Source: Mermis nigrescens (Eukaryota > Nematoda > Enoplea > Mermithida > Mermithidae). Taken from it: a stretch of DNA of 64,000 nt. Numbering within the stretch: position 1 is the stretch's first letter; every line of letters begins with the position of its first letter. The stretch spans positions 9,174,457 through 9,238,456 of the forward strand of contig JAVLUZ010000157.1 of assembly GCA_036768485.1 (NCBI GenBank), given 5' to 3'. The position numbers were made by a program, and so were the translations under genes. The notes under the pieces are model-generated. The model was not told where the DNA came from. It worked only from the letters and a program-made list of their open reading frames with translations, and ran no database searches. Shown piece after piece: positions 39,760 through 51,371 of the stretch.

Positions 39760-41847
39760 TCCGTTCCTCAAATCAGTCAAGAAATCATATATTATGACAT
39801 GTACATATAGTAAATTTGACTCATTCTTCGGATGCTTCAATGTCTATTCTATTGAGTTTCTGAAAATTTTGAGCTAAAAATATGGATTTCGATCCTGTTC
39901 AACGCTGATGAGTGGGTTTCAGCCTAAATTTTATAAATCAGAATATAAAGAGGCAAAATGATTAAGCTAAGTACTTGAGAACGTTTACCTAAAATGACGT
40001 TAGTAAGTGTATTCATTAATTATGATTAGGGTCCTTCCGAAAGCTACTGGAAAGTAAAACAAATGGAGAAGTGATATACAAGAAAGATTCTAGTACACCA
40101 GCCGTCGCATACAAATTGAGCGACTTGGACTCAACGACAAGTAATGCTCAAAATTGACAGGCTGCATGTAAATATATAGATTCTATAAAAAGTGATTTTT
40201 TGTTTGCGCTTGTGGCAGAATTATCGGAAATACTTTTTTGGCCCGGAAATTTCAAGATTTTTTGATAATGACGTGCATTTTTTCCGTCTTTTCGTGCATT
40301 ATCTTATTTTTATAAGAAAAGAGTTTTCCCCACTCAATAGACAACGAAAAGCGTCGTTTAACGGTCGCGCTTGAAGCAAAATTATAGAAAATATTTCTTG
40401 TTAAAAAGTTATTTTCAGTTTAGTTTTCAGACGTTCTCTATTTTGCTGATTTACAACAGCAAAAAAATTTATTTTGTAATGTACGAGTATTACTCATCTA
40501 AGACAAACTTTTTTGCCCGTCTGCCTAAAATTTTTAAAAAATCCGCACCGCTCTGGGCAAGGCTCTGGAAGGCTGTCCGATAAATCTTTATACGAGCTCA
40601 AAATCATCGTCCTATAAGAAACCTTACAATAATTTATTAGGGTGTCAGATAAATATTTATAATTCTCTAGAGAGCTTTCACATTGTGTTAGCATCTTATG
40701 TACGAGCGATTGCTAAACACTTAAAAAAGATATTAGTTTATTACGCTATCAGACTGCGAAAATTCATTAGCTTAGTCATTAGCTATTAGTTATTAAGTAT
40801 TAATTAATTAATTTAATAAATAATTTAATTAATTAATCATCATTTATTATTAAGCATTATTAAATACTAACTAATAGTCATTACAAAACATCAAGTTTAT
40901 TAGAAGCAATCTTTTTGCGCAAAAACGCGTACAAGTTTATCAGTAAAGTGACAGGAGGTATACGAAACTGATTTTTCGACGAAGTCCGTGTTTTTTCTGA
41001 ATTTCGTTGTTTTTTTTAAACGTCTTGAGCTGTCATTTCCAGATTTTATGCAGAGCCTCATTGAAGATCCGAGAAAATTTGGCGAGAAAATGTCTTCCAG
41101 ACGATGTTCTCAATCAGCTGATTTAGCCTAACATAATTGAGCTTCGCAAACTTATGAAGCAATAAAGCTTCTAAAAATAACTCTTTTTAGATTTGCCTTC
41201 TTTAGCTGATATAAAACATAAATTTTATTAAATGTCATATGTATAGAAAAAAATCTAGATTCTAATTGAAAATACTGTAAGTGGAGAACACGTTGAAATA
41301 ATTGTGTTGAACGGCTTTCTTTCAATCACTTTTGTTCCGTTTGTTAATATTTTTATCGTTTTACACCAATTGTACGTAGACTAGTTAATTATAACTGCGA
41401 TCCTTACCGACTTTCCTTTTGTTTGAAAATTCAAGAGGGTTCGAAAAAACGATTTTCCGTTAAATTGGTGTTTTGACTTGTCTGTTCCAAAATGGTCCGA
41501 CAAAACTTAGCATACACTTAGCTGGATAAATATTTAATAGGCCGCAAAACGCCCACAAGACCAGATCTGTTCGCATCAAAACTTATTGATAAAGATAAGA
41601 GATATTTTTTGCGCCACCCTGTAACTTCCCGAATTTTCGCCCGCAAATGCTCTGGCGATATCTGATATCTTTGTTTTCGCCCAAAATTGATCATTTTTTA
41701 TTTCCGATTAAAATTCAAAAGTGAGTGCAAGAGGCCTGTGCAACTGCACCTGGCTCAGCGTTGATTAATTAGGAACTTTAGAACTAGAATTGAATGTAGA
41801 AAGTCAAGAAGTTTAATTCAATTTCGAGTGAAACATACATTTTCCAG
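39760..41847. other. Largely unassigned, AT-rich
   Basis: There is an AT palindrome at 40795-40885 and a 60-residue frame at 40192. A frame at 41648-41721 reads MLWRYLISLFSPKID and ends with a strong donor AAAA|GTGAGT, but its phase (2) does not fit the next G3 exon at 41848. Nothing else could be supported. Confidence 0.35.
40795..40885. repeat. AT-rich inverted repeat
   Basis: TTAATTAATTAATTTAATAA and its mirror AATTTAATTAATTAATC form a strong AT palindrome with ATTATTAAG-like flanks. It could be the core of a small MITE or a chance low-complexity structure. Confidence 0.55.
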
Positions 41848-44800
41848 CCACTTATCCGCTGTGTACTGACCCCAAACACATTTACATGGTCGACAATGCC
41901 TGGCTGGAATGCAGTTCTGCCAATTCGCCAGTACAATTCAGAAGTAGGTTACGTTTTTTTAAAATCTTTTACGGTTCTAGGTTTCGTCATAATGAAAACT
42001 TTAATCAGATACCTAACGAATAAGATTATTCAATGAATAGTAAGTCAAAATGCTCCAATGAAACAAAAGCTATTTGACCCCCGGATCGACTGACCCCCAT
42101 CCAGAGCGGCCATGCCGTGCTTGTGCGATTGCGGGTACGTAGCGATAGGCAAGGCAAAATTACAGGATCTTACGATTTCCAAACATAAAAAATCGACAAA
42201 ATTAAAATGGTTTTGACATTCTTTTTGTCAGGCTATGTCTATCGGCGTTGAAAATTGAGAAAAGAAGAGGAATATTTTGTAAATGCGGAATTGGGGATTC
42301 GGGACTCCATCTTGTTATCATGTTTTGCAGGAAAATTAGGTGAATATCAAACATTTTGGGTGGTACTAGACATATGTATCCCTGAATTTGCTACGCTCAC
42401 TTGCTATTGATTTATTAAGTAATTAATAGTTATTATTTATTAATTATTAATTATTGATTACTTACCAACGTACGTGTTCTTGGGGGATGACCATAGTCGG
42501 GCAGCACCTTTTCAAAGGTCAAAAAAGGTCTTTAAAAATGGTGTTATGGCGAAAAAACACCATTTTCAACGTTTCACATCGAGCAACATCCATGGCATCA
42601 GAAAATTGCGGAAAAAATTTTCAAAAATTGAATTCTGGGGTTATTTTGGTTTCTTGGAAGGAGGGTATTCGGCCTTCTGGGGGAGGTGGTGCGTATCACC
42701 TAAGTCCCCCTCACGCCCACGTGTGGAGATGACCTCCCTTAGATTGGCAACTGACCCCCCCTCGCAAAATGGCTGCAACACCCTCCAGAATTGCTGATTT
42801 TTCAAGAAAAATTGTAAAAAGTGTACCCTTTCAAGCATTCTAGCTCATTTTAGCTTCAAAGTCTCAAATTTCCAGCACTTCGAGCCATTTATACATACAT
42901 TTTTCGACTATATTTTGTTAAATTTACTCGATTTTTCACAAATGTTTCGAAAATTTTCCATGTTTTTTTATATTCTAGAAAGAACGAGCATTGCACGAAA
43001 CGTCAAAAGTAGTGTTTTTGACGTGTATACATCGTTTTTAGCACAAAAAAGCACTTTTCAAAATATTTAGGATTTGACCTCCGAATCCTCATGCTTTACA
43101 TGCGTGCATACCGAAAAAATAATTTTGACATTGATCCTTCAAATTTTTTCGATTTTTTCGCATGCGTAGTAGTATCGTTGTCGGAACAATACTCTACGAT
43201 GTTTTTAGAATGCGTCGTATATTCTGGTAATGATCAACTGAAATATATTGATGAGTATAACATGGCGTCCGCTCTAACCGCGCTAACGGTCACGAAAACA
43301 GGTTACACCATTTATTGTGCTATCACAATTTATTTAGTGGCTGAAAATTTTATAAGAGGGTCCTTGGACACTCTTAGCGGGAAGGGGTGGCAAATGACCT
43401 TCGATCCTCTGGCTAAAAATGGGCAGAAAAACGCAAGTTTCGCCAAAAATGGGGGTGTCAAAATTTTTTGACTTGAGCGAGATGGAGTAGGGCTGGCACG
43501 TTACGAATTTATCGTCTTTATCAAGCCATGTTTATTTGCCAAGCAGTCATAGGAAACTGCTGGATTTTTATTTTAATATGTAGAACTTGTTAATAGCTCT
43601 CCAAAAATGTATTGCACCTGCTGTAATTTTGCTCCTGTGCAGAGACAATTAGAAAAGACGATAAGAGGGGGCCAAAAACGGCCATATATCGTTTTTGCAT
43701 TTTTCTCGTCCAAGGAGCAAAATTATAGATCATGTAAAACATATTTGGGAAACTATTAATTTGTTTTGCATTCCTAAATCTAGAGCATAGTTTTCTTTTA
43801 GTGTAAGCTAAATAAATGCGATTCAAGACGATATGTCCTTTGTGCCAGCCTTGGATGGGAGGACGATCAACTTCGTATGGGGAATTTCAATCCCCATCCA
43901 TGAATCAAATTACTGTATATTCAGCAAAATAATAAATTCACAGCCATACGTGTATAAAAACTATAAATAATTAAACATTCAATTTACATTTCCTTCGCTC
44001 AAAGGCCGGCCGCCTCCCGAAATTTGACATTTTTTCAACCCCTCCACCAACTTAAGAGCAAAAACTTGCGGTTTTAATGCGTATACCTGTGCTTCTTATT
44101 GAATGATTCCGAAATATGATCATGCAAAAAGATCTATCACTTCATTAGGGAAAAATTAAGTAGAATACTTTTTTGATTAAATTTATAGTAACGCAATACG
44201 ACGCCTTTAAGCCAAAAGCTGCAATTTCCGACCGACAATCCGGAAAATTATATCCGAATCTGATTTCGGTCAGTCAAAAAAAGTATAAAAAATTTTAAAA
44301 TATTCTATTCTTTGTGTAACGAGATATAAATCGATTAGCCGACGTAAATCACTTAATGAAGCTGTTTAATCTGAAGCAATTATTGAGATTTAGACGCAAT
44401 AGGTAGATAGTATAGTCGATAGAAGACGTTTAATTGCGCAGAATTGTATGACTGGAAGGTTTTCTTGAAAACCACTTTGTAGCTCTTAATTCAAATTTAG
44501 TTTTACCTACTTCTGTTCGTTACGTTTTACAAAAGACGGCTCCAATGAAAAAAATGGTTCATTCCTATGAACAGGATTGTATCATATTACAATGGGTTTA
44601 ATATGCTTAAGATAACAAATGTCTTCGAATCAAATGTTGTCAAAATCATGCGGGAAAGTATGTGTGTTGTATTCAAAAATCATTTTACTCTCGTGAGAAA
44701 ATTAAGTTTAAAAAATTGATACGGAATGAACGACAATGTAATCAAAATCAAATTAAATCAGGCATATACGCGGACTTGCACATGAAGGTTCGGGCCACAA

Positions 44801-47144
44801 TGCCGAAAGAATAAATAATTTTTAGTAAATGAATGTAAGATAAAGGTTAAAAAAGAAGTATAAAACTTAATAAACCTGTCCAAATGAGCAGGAAAAATGA
44901 TGAAATTTTTAGAGGCGATTGTAGATCGAGCTGACATAGTCTACCGACCATATTGTGCACTTATAGTCATGTCGGAAGATACGCACATATAGGGGGTCTG
45001 GACCATACTTGCATGTGGAGAGCTTGGGGTCTTAAAACCCAGAATTAAAGTTTGAGAAATTTTCTGAGAAAAATGAAGCAAAATAAAGGCTAAAAAAGCG
45101 ATGAAAATGAAAAATTCTCTCCAAACTCAATGTGACAAGAAATTAAATTTCCTTGATGTGCTTGTTGAAAGGAAGTCCGATGATATTGTCACATCATCAT
45201 ATCAGAAGCCCACATTTTCTGGCCTTTATGCCAAATTGTCTAGCTTCATTCCTTATGCCTGTAAAGTTGGTCTAATAAGGACTCTTGTGAATCGTGTTTA
45301 CATGATTTGTAACTCATATCGGACTTTTGTCACTGATGTTGACAAGCTGAAGCAGACTCTACTTCAAAGCCGCAGATTATAGGTACTTAAATTCTTAACG
45401 TTTTTCAGCGGAAGTCTAATTTTTTGGTAGGTTATCAAAATTGTCACAGACATACATAGGTAACTTTTCCATAGTCCTTTTATGTCCTTAATGATGCATA
45501 ATTTCGTCCTTTTTGTTCCACCGGAGCATTTTTCTTTGCTCGTTCTCAGATATTCGACATTATATTCCGAATAAAATAATGAACCGAAATGTGAGCTGAT
45601 AGATTTATTTGAAACTCATTCACCGCATATTTAAGAAAGGGACCTATTGAATAAGATTGGCGAATCATCGTTAGGACGAAGAGTAAAAAGTGTTATCGTC
45701 TTTTGTCCTCTTAGCATCAATAAAACGATGACGGCCTTGTGACGAATATAGAGGGTGGGCCATAAAAGGCTGTACCCCAATTTTGTAAACATGTAAAAGT
45801 CTACTTGTTTCAAATGTAAGAAATTTTGACTACTTGTTAGCCGCTCATGGGCGACGGCGATTTATTTACACCTTACATCAATAGTGTTAAAACCAGTTGA
45901 TCTCTGCATAGTGCCTTAATACTGCGTATTAGGTACCCTTTCTTTGACGATATCTTTAGTCAAAAAAATTATTAGCACATCGACTGAACCCTAGAGTGGG
46001 TACTCATTCCTAATAAATGCAAAAAATTGCAAAATATCATCAGAAGGGTAAGCAGATGGATGACATTCTCGTCGACTACATGATTTGACGTCCTCGACGA
46101 GGAGAGAAATGTTTCATTTTCGTTGACGAGAACGAAGACGATAAGCATATCTAAATAATTTGCAGATTTTAATTCTTTAGGTTCTAACATGGATATATGC
46201 CGCGGGCTTACCGACGATGAAAAATCAGAGATTATCAACAACCGCGGCAACCTGGTCATACAGAGTTCGTACATTACATTCATTACATTCGCATTTAGAT
46301 CTGATCACAATCAAGTAGTCGAATAACGAACAATGCAAATTCTATTTAAGAGACAGTCCGATGCTTTTGTTCGATACATTATTTTCTGAATTCGAAAGTA
46401 TTTTATAAAATAAAATTAGATTTATGAAAGCAGACAAAAAAGGAAGACATTCGTTTTTCGTTCTCGTGTAAATATAATTTCAATTCAAAACACAATTTGA
46501 TACTAAATAAAAATTTTTATATATTTTGATTCAGCAATTTGCTAATCAATTTTAGTAATTAGATAATTTTTTCGTTAGTCGCTTCAATTTCAAAATCAAT
46601 TTTAAGTTGATAGATAAACAAAGTGATAGTTACTTGGGACCTCTGGTGTAAAGTGAATATAATTTTTACGAACAAATTCTAGTCTTTTATTCTTTCGAGT
46701 GTGGCGACTTGGACGGCTGTACTGGACCAAGAGATGTCGGATGAATGAACTTGTTGTCGAATCCACTACTTCTCTCAAAAATATTGTATTCATATTCACT
46801 ATCAAAGTGTACATTTGGGAACCTTGATGTCGTCTATGGAACACAGGAAACGTATATCGAAAATTTTTTATGGAAAATAAGGCAAAATTGAGATTAAAAA
46901 TGTGTGGAAATAAAAAGTATTCTTGTAAACGTTACACGAGAAGCTCATCAGGATCTGAGAATCGACGCAGTTTTTTCTTATGTTTTATGCAGTCAAGAAA
47001 AAACTTTTAAATCTAAAATTTTAAGGAGATAAATTATTGTTTTCAGCAACTTATACTGACGTTTTGAATGGACGCTCCAGGGGAGCAGCCTTCTACAGTC
47101 AGGAGAACAATGGCTGGATTCCGATAACAAAACGTCGATTGTAA
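41848..47144 (+). CDS. G3: paralogous secreted-type Cys protein, multi-exon
   Basis: Plus-strand exons: 41848-41943 (96 bp, acceptor ATTTTCCAG, donor AGAA|GTAGGT), 43209-43301 (93 bp, acceptor GATGTTTTTAG, donor ACAG|GTTACA) and the terminal 47047-47144 (acceptor TTGTTTTCAG, TAA stop). All joins are phase 1. Exon one reads TYPLCTDPKHIYMVDNAWLE then CSSANSPVQF. Exon two starts AA-TGC: CVVYSGNDQLKYIDEYNMAS. The last reads TYTDVLNGRSRGAAFYSQEN and ends WIPITKRRL. Each exon has a direct counterpart in G1b: YPIC...WLEC..ANS, CVLI...FID, and TFQDIVDDRAPGAKCY. The signal-peptide exon was not found and should lie upstream of 41848. Introns hold a B MITE, an F repeat and a Penelope fragment. No AATAAA was seen close after the stop. 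The role is unknown; an extracellular Cys-containing protein is inferred from the family. Confidence 0.75.
42492..42725 (-). mobile_element. hAT-type MITE, family B
   Basis: It starts CATAGTCGGGCAGCACC and ends CACGCCCACGTGTG. It is flanked by GGGATGAC and GAGATGAC, an 8-bp duplication with one mismatch. It lies in an intron of G3. Confidence 0.85.
42726..43090. mobile_element. F-family repeat
   Basis: The sequence TTGGCAACTGACCCCCCCTC onward, with GCACGAAACGTCAAAAG and TTTTTAGCACAAAAAAGC, matches other F copies. The position of the GC hairpin is degraded (CCAGCACTTCGAGCC). Confidence 0.5.
43302..44980. other. G3 intron two, unassigned part
   Basis: Two overlapping open frames occur at 43588-43826 on opposite strands, with an acceptor-like site before 43588. 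Neither matches the G family. The rest has no recognised gene. The real continuation of G3 is at 47047. Confidence 0.4.
44985..45095 (-). mobile_element. hAT-type MITE, family C, fragment
   Basis: GGGGGTCTGGACCATACTTGC and TGAAGCAAAATAAAGGC match the C family. It stops abruptly where the Penelope fragment begins. Confidence 0.5.
45101..45380 (+). pseudogene. Penelope-like RT C-terminal fragment
   Basis: The frame holds LNFLDVLVERKSDDI, SYQKPTFSGLYAKLSSFIP, then VNRVYMICNSYRTF and DKLKQTLLQ. This is the strand after the Penelope RT catalytic region (LDV...KPT..GLY). Its last ~35 residues overlap the start of the minus-strand remnant at 25.4 kb with only a few differences, so both derive from one element family. 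It is broken on both sides and joins an A-module arm at about 45380. Confidence 0.8.
45380..45545 (-). mobile_element. A-module terminal arm, reversed
   Basis: The arm starts CGCAGATTATAGGTAC and ends GGAGCATTTTTCTTTGCTCG. No left arm is near. It joins the Penelope fragment without spacer, suggesting an insertion breakpoint. Confidence 0.65.
45546..47046. other. G3 intron two, distal part
   Basis: Two minus-strand open frames (46283-45972 and 46844-46602) have protein-like composition; the first has a donor-like TCGTCG|GTAAGC. Neither shows a family motif or partner exon, so they are left unassigned. Confidence 0.35.
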
Positions 47145-47449
47145 CAAATCATTCTCGTTATCTATTACTTTACATTTCGGCTTTCGAATTTCATGTTTAA
47201 GAGGATCATGGGTTTATTTAAATGGTTTTGTATTTTTTAACTATTTGGGGTCTATTTAATCACCACACCACTATCTTGTTTGGTGACGTGCTAGTAAATT
47301 CAGTGAAATCGTGCAGAGAATCATAAATCTACATCTCACGCACATGACTCAAGCTGAGTTACTTTTGACACTGTTCTAATCAGTTCATAAGGCTTGGAGG
47401 GTTAGTTTGGCACCTATGAGAATCACCCTAAATGCAATGCCGAGATAGA

Positions 47450-47712
47450 GCATAGATGCATGGAATGGCCGATCTAGGATGGGCGTTGAAAACAGCCTTT
47501 TTAGCCAAAATGACCTTAAAAACATGTATAAATGCTTATTGGCGTTAAAACTACATATTTCTCAGATTATGGTCAATTTTAAGTACTTTCGAAGAAAATT
47601 GTCACTTCTCATCCCTTTTAGCCTTTATTTTGCCTCGTTTTCCCAAAGAAATTCCACATTTTTCCATTCTAAGAGGTCTAGATCCCTGACCCCTCTTCTA
47701 CAGATTTCTAGC
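47450..47712 (-). mobile_element. hAT-type MITE, family C
   Basis: The left end is CATAGATGCATGGAATGGCC. The interior has GCCTTTATTTTGCCTCG and GAGGTCTAGATCCCTGACC. The right end is diverged. A 95-residue frame across it is repeat-derived. Confidence 0.65.
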
Positions 47713-47796
47713 AAGAAGAACTTTTCTAACACGAAAGCTAGACTTCGTGAAGAATCCAAATGGTAAGATGGGAAGCATATAGACACTGTAAAAAAT

Positions 47797-48397
47797 TGTC
47801 ACATTTACCCAACAAGGTTTGGTGTAAATTTACGTCACGACTTTGTGAAGTCAATCGAGCCCAACAAAGCTGGGTTAATCCTTTACAACTTTGATGCACA
47901 TGACCCGACAAAGTTGGATTTATCTAATCCAAGTTTTGCTGAATTAATGCATAATAATAGTTGAATAAGGCCTAACCATTATCTACATATGTAATAAAAG
48001 TTAGGTCAATCCTACCCATCATCTAAATACGTGCACATGCAAGCATAGCGGCTCTTCAAGCAAGCGCCTGTACATTCAAGGCACAAGAAAGCGTCCCATA
48101 TTAAATATAGTATGCAAGTAATGCCGTTGCTCTATTATATAAGTAAATTTAACAAAATTAAAATCATAAAGTCCGTTATATAAGTAAATAAAAATAAGGG
48201 TTTAAATGCGACAATGCGCTGGCTTTCTATGTCAGGCATAGGTCAACCTTTGTTGAGTAACTTAACACAATTTTAATGTTATTTACCCTAACTTTTATTG
48301 GGTTAATCGAGCCCACTAAACGGAATTTCCAGCTTTAACCCAACAAAGTTGGATAACAGGCCATTCACTTAACTTTATTGGGTAAATTCAACAATTT
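47797..48397. mobile_element. Element rich in ACCCAACAAAGTTGGGT palindromes
   Basis: Imperfect inverted ends (AATTGTCACATTTACCCAA and the complement of TTGGGTAAATTCAACAATT) enclose several copies of AACCCAACAAAGTTGG in both orientations. The repeated palindrome suggests subterminal transposase-binding or hairpin sites. It is non-coding. Confidence 0.6.
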
Positions 48398-48424
48398 CAA
48401 ATTCAACAAATTCAAGATTCAGTG

Positions 48425-48540
48425 ATGCCCCAGATGTTGCGATTTCAACAGGACAATGCAAGAAGCGCGGCGGCGAGTACTAAAGCAATACTCTGGAGCA
48501 GCTGGTCCAGGAGGAAAAGGCCAAGCCTGCTTACTAAAAG
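48425..48540 (+). pseudogene. Possible Tc1/mariner transposase scrap
   Basis: One frame reads MLRFQQDNARSAAASTKAIL. QQDNAR is a conserved motif of Tc1/mariner DDE transposases around the second catalytic Asp. The frame is short and degraded, and the usual following His/Pro residues are missing. The identification rests on this motif alone. Confidence 0.35.
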
Positions 48541-48593
48541 TCTGAATATATGAGCATTTTATTTTTAACCATTTGCATATTTAATCATAAACA

Positions 48594-48815
48594 ATGGCGT
48601 CTCCAGGCGACCTATCGTATCATCACTTCGTTCTAAAGCCAGTCAAAATGGCCAATGCGCGATTCAATAATGCAAGGGATACACAAAAAAGGCGCATTCT
48701 TTTGGTCGCTTATAAGTCCCGAGTTCATGGCAGAACGAAGGGAGGCCGACAAAGAGGACGCCTTTTGAAATTTTGCTTAGGATTTGAAACGTTGTATCCT
48801 ACGAAAAGATTTTAA
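48594..48815 (+). CDS. Hypothetical small basic protein
   Basis: A 73-codon frame from ATG reads MASPGDLSYHHFVLKPVKMA, then ARFNNARDTQKRRILL and a Gly/Arg-rich HGRTKGGRQRGRLLKF. No signal peptide or known domain was recognised. It lies between a possible Tc1 fragment and a Polinton integrase fragment, so it may be transposon-encoded. Confidence 0.3.
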   Translation: MASPGDLSYHHFVLKPVKMANARFNNARDTQKRRILLVAYKSRVHGRTKGGRQRGRLLKFCLGFETLYPTKRF

Positions 48816-49249
48816 AGAATTATATGGTCTATGGCAAGGATTCGATGCGAATGGAAAGAATATGTTCGAACATTTATACGATGACTGTATTTTGCGTCAT
48901 CTTCGCCGTTGTTTGTTATAAATATTCGTTATGACTATTAAATATAAAATACGATGGAAAAAGTGTTAAGCAAATATATATGTAAAACCCTAAAACGGGT
49001 TATAGTAGCGTGGAACAGCTATGTATATGAGAGGGCTAAAAAAGTAACGCCAAAAATAGACCGGTGTCCGATGTGAGAGAACGCTTGGAAAAGCAACCCA
49101 CCTACACTTTATCCAAACCCGCCCTTAAACGGTATTCTCGAAATAAAGTGTTAGTAAAATTAGAAATAATGAGCAATGGCAATGCGATATTGTAAATCTG
49201 CAGTCCTTAAGAAAGTTTAACGATAATTTCAAGTATCTACGAGTTTTTC

Positions 49250-49489
49250 ATGATTAGAGAAAGATATGCTAGAACCCCACCCGTTTACGTTCTTGCAGAC
49301 CAAATGGACGAAAAAGTCGAGGGTATTTTATATAAGCCTGAGCTACAAAAAATTGAAACAGAAACTGACGATATGAACGTAATTGAAATGATTTTGAAAA
49401 CGCGTAAGAAAGGCAATAAAACTGATATCTATAGTCTGTTTAATTTACCCCAGAGCATTTCCAGCAAATCTTTTTCGAGGCTACAGTAA
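49250..49489 (+). pseudogene. Polinton-type integrase C-terminal fragment
   Basis: The frame contains TPPVYVLADQMDEKVEGILY, KPELQKIE, and VIEMILKTRKKGNKTDIY. This is the layout of the tail of Polinton/Maverick and related integrases: a PVxYxLxDxxxExIEGxFYxxELQK strand set followed by a chromodomain start. The chromodomain then loses its aromatic cage region (YSLFNLPQSIS is out of frame with the expected GYPxxFNSW). No integrase core is found upstream, so this is a 5'-truncated relic. Confidence 0.6.
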
Positions 49490-49694
49490 CTCTATCTTTC
49501 CTACTTACTACAGGTCATTTAGAGATTACTGCAGCTATATAGGAAGAAAGGGGTTTTAAATAAAATTTTTTACGGTATAAATTGTTCTCGTCTTTCAGCA
49601 GATCATACAACATGCGGATGAAAGTTACGCATTCAGCTTGTCATAATTTGACCCTTAAACACAATAGACTATTAATTTAAATTTCGCTGCTAAC

Positions 49695-49800
49695 ATTCGC
49701 TTAGCTCAGTGGTGATCGTCTGATTGTCATCGAAACAATCCGGGTTCGATTTCAGCCGCGAGATTTTTGCCTAGTACACTTACTATAGTAAGTCCCAGCA
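49695..49800 (+). mobile_element. tRNA-like SINE head
   Basis: CTTAGCTCAGTGGTGATCG resembles a tRNA A box and GGGTTCGATTTCAGCC a B box, 40 bp apart. Pairing of acceptor ends is poor, so a SINE or tRNA relic is more likely than a working tRNA. Confidence 0.5.
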
Positions 49801-49849
49801 CTGTTTAGATGCTCGGATTATGTTTACATGGATGGTTTAGCGCATTACA

Positions 49850-50240
49850 AATAAAAGAATGACAGCCGTTCGCCCCCAATCGACTTTACTATTGAGTTAC
49901 AGTAAATTACCTATTGAGGCATACAGTGGCCTTCAAAAAAATTACTGGAAAAGCTCTCGGTTAAATGAAACAGATTATGGCTCGATAGACGAAGTCGGAA
50001 ATGCTCGTTTGCTTATTTCTGCAAATTATGCACGTATTGATCTGCTGATTCATTTTACTTTCGCTTAATTTCGTGGAAATCGAAGATTGCTTGATCCTGA
50101 AACGCCGGAGGCAAAAATTTTTCGATTAATGCCTTCTTGATCTTAGTATAAGTTATCTCCGCTGCTGAGCTTATCTCTTCAAAAACTGATCTGGAATGAA
50201 TAGCGAAAAACATTCAGTTAGCAAAAACTCAATCCTGGGC
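49850..50240 (-). pseudogene. Ty3/gypsy-like gag fragment
   Basis: On the minus strand the frame reads VFEEISSAAEITYTKIKKAL, then IEKFLPPAFQDQAIF and HEIKRK, a stop, NESADQYVHNLQK, a stop, and ANEHF. This follows the retrotransposon gag pattern: a Y..LK..L...F helix, then rk..ESxxxYxxxLxxLA. Two stops replace expected residues, so it is dead. Neither pol nor LTR was recognised nearby. Confidence 0.6.
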
Positions 50241-50472
50241 TTCCAAGAGGCGTGACCAGGATTTTTTTTGGGTAGGCACAATCCTAAGAAATTTTTGAAG
50301 CCAAATCTCACGATAAACGTTAGGAGCAATGCGAAAATAAAGGTGATTTTGCGTTGCTGGTCGACCTCCAAGCAACACTCAAAAAATGAAAAATTTAACT
50401 GTTTATGTTTGTCTTTTAATACAAAAGTTATTGTTTAAACTACTTGCAAGACTGATTTTCAGTACCCAGTGC

Positions 50473-51371
50473 ATGCCATGCCCATATTACTTTCGATTAT
50501 GCACGGATTAACTTTAAATGCTTCGTGCATTTGCGGCTAAATATAGATATAGTGACTACTAAATTCGGCGCGAAGCGCTAAAATTTTTTTAGAATTTTAA
50601 TTGAAAAACCAGTAAAAAGGCGTTAAAGTTACTATACTTTTGCCTGTGTCAGCAAGTGCAACGTAATCTGTACATAATAAATATAAAATACTTTATTCAT
50701 CCGCTGAAATTTCATTCATTTTAAATATGTCATTCGAAACTTTCATCTTCTGTTTAAGTTTGATATGAAACATTGCTAAGTAGTAAAAAACGTACGAATC
50801 ATTAATCAGTGTACAACTTCATTATGGAAAGTTTGTTTTTCTTATATTACGCGTATGAATTATTTTATATATCGCGCTATAGCCAAAGGACGTGGCCATT
50901 ATGAGTTAATGCAGACACGAGGTTTTCAGAATAAGGGATTAAGAAGAAAATCCAGACATAACTAAAAAGTTGATATAAGCGATTTAAATGCCAGACAGAG
51001 CCGTTGGTAATCAAAAACGGAACCGAGTCGGAATCTAAGCAGTAACAAAAACTTAACAAAAATCATGTATCAGTTAGCATGGTAAGACATGCTGAAGAAG
51101 AGGAGAGATCCAGCATGCAACATGTGCAATAAATTCTTTTATGTGTAGCGATATGCACGACAGTGAAATTGATACAATGAGCGGTGAAATAAAAGAGCAA
51201 CAGATAGTACGGCAGAAGCGAAGGTTGAAAGAGGTCAAAAGGACAAACTTTATATCAAAACAACACCTATCTAATGCAAGCGAATCTCACGCAAAATATA
51301 TCGCAAACTGAAATAAGCAAAGTTGTTTTCCTGAAGGATTAAGCTTCAACTTAATCCTTTTTAGCTGCCAG
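50473..51371. other. Unassigned, one exon-like segment
   Basis: An acceptor (GACTGATTTTCAG) at 50472 is followed in phase 1 by PSACHAHITFDYARINFKCF, with two Cys 14 residues apart as in the G-family YP-C/WLEC exon. No phase-1 donor follows, and the GC hairpin GGCGCGAAGCGC at 50566 lies within the frame, so it is not joined to G4. The remaining sequence shows no gene. Confidence 0.3.

Noticed and set aside
43588..43826. Acceptor-bounded frames after G3 exon two
   Set aside because: They do not resemble the family's closing exon, whereas 47047-47144 matches G1b's closing exon closely.
49695..49770. Functional tRNA gene
   Set aside because: A and B boxes are present, but the acceptor stem does not pair convincingly and the region continues as SINE-like sequence.
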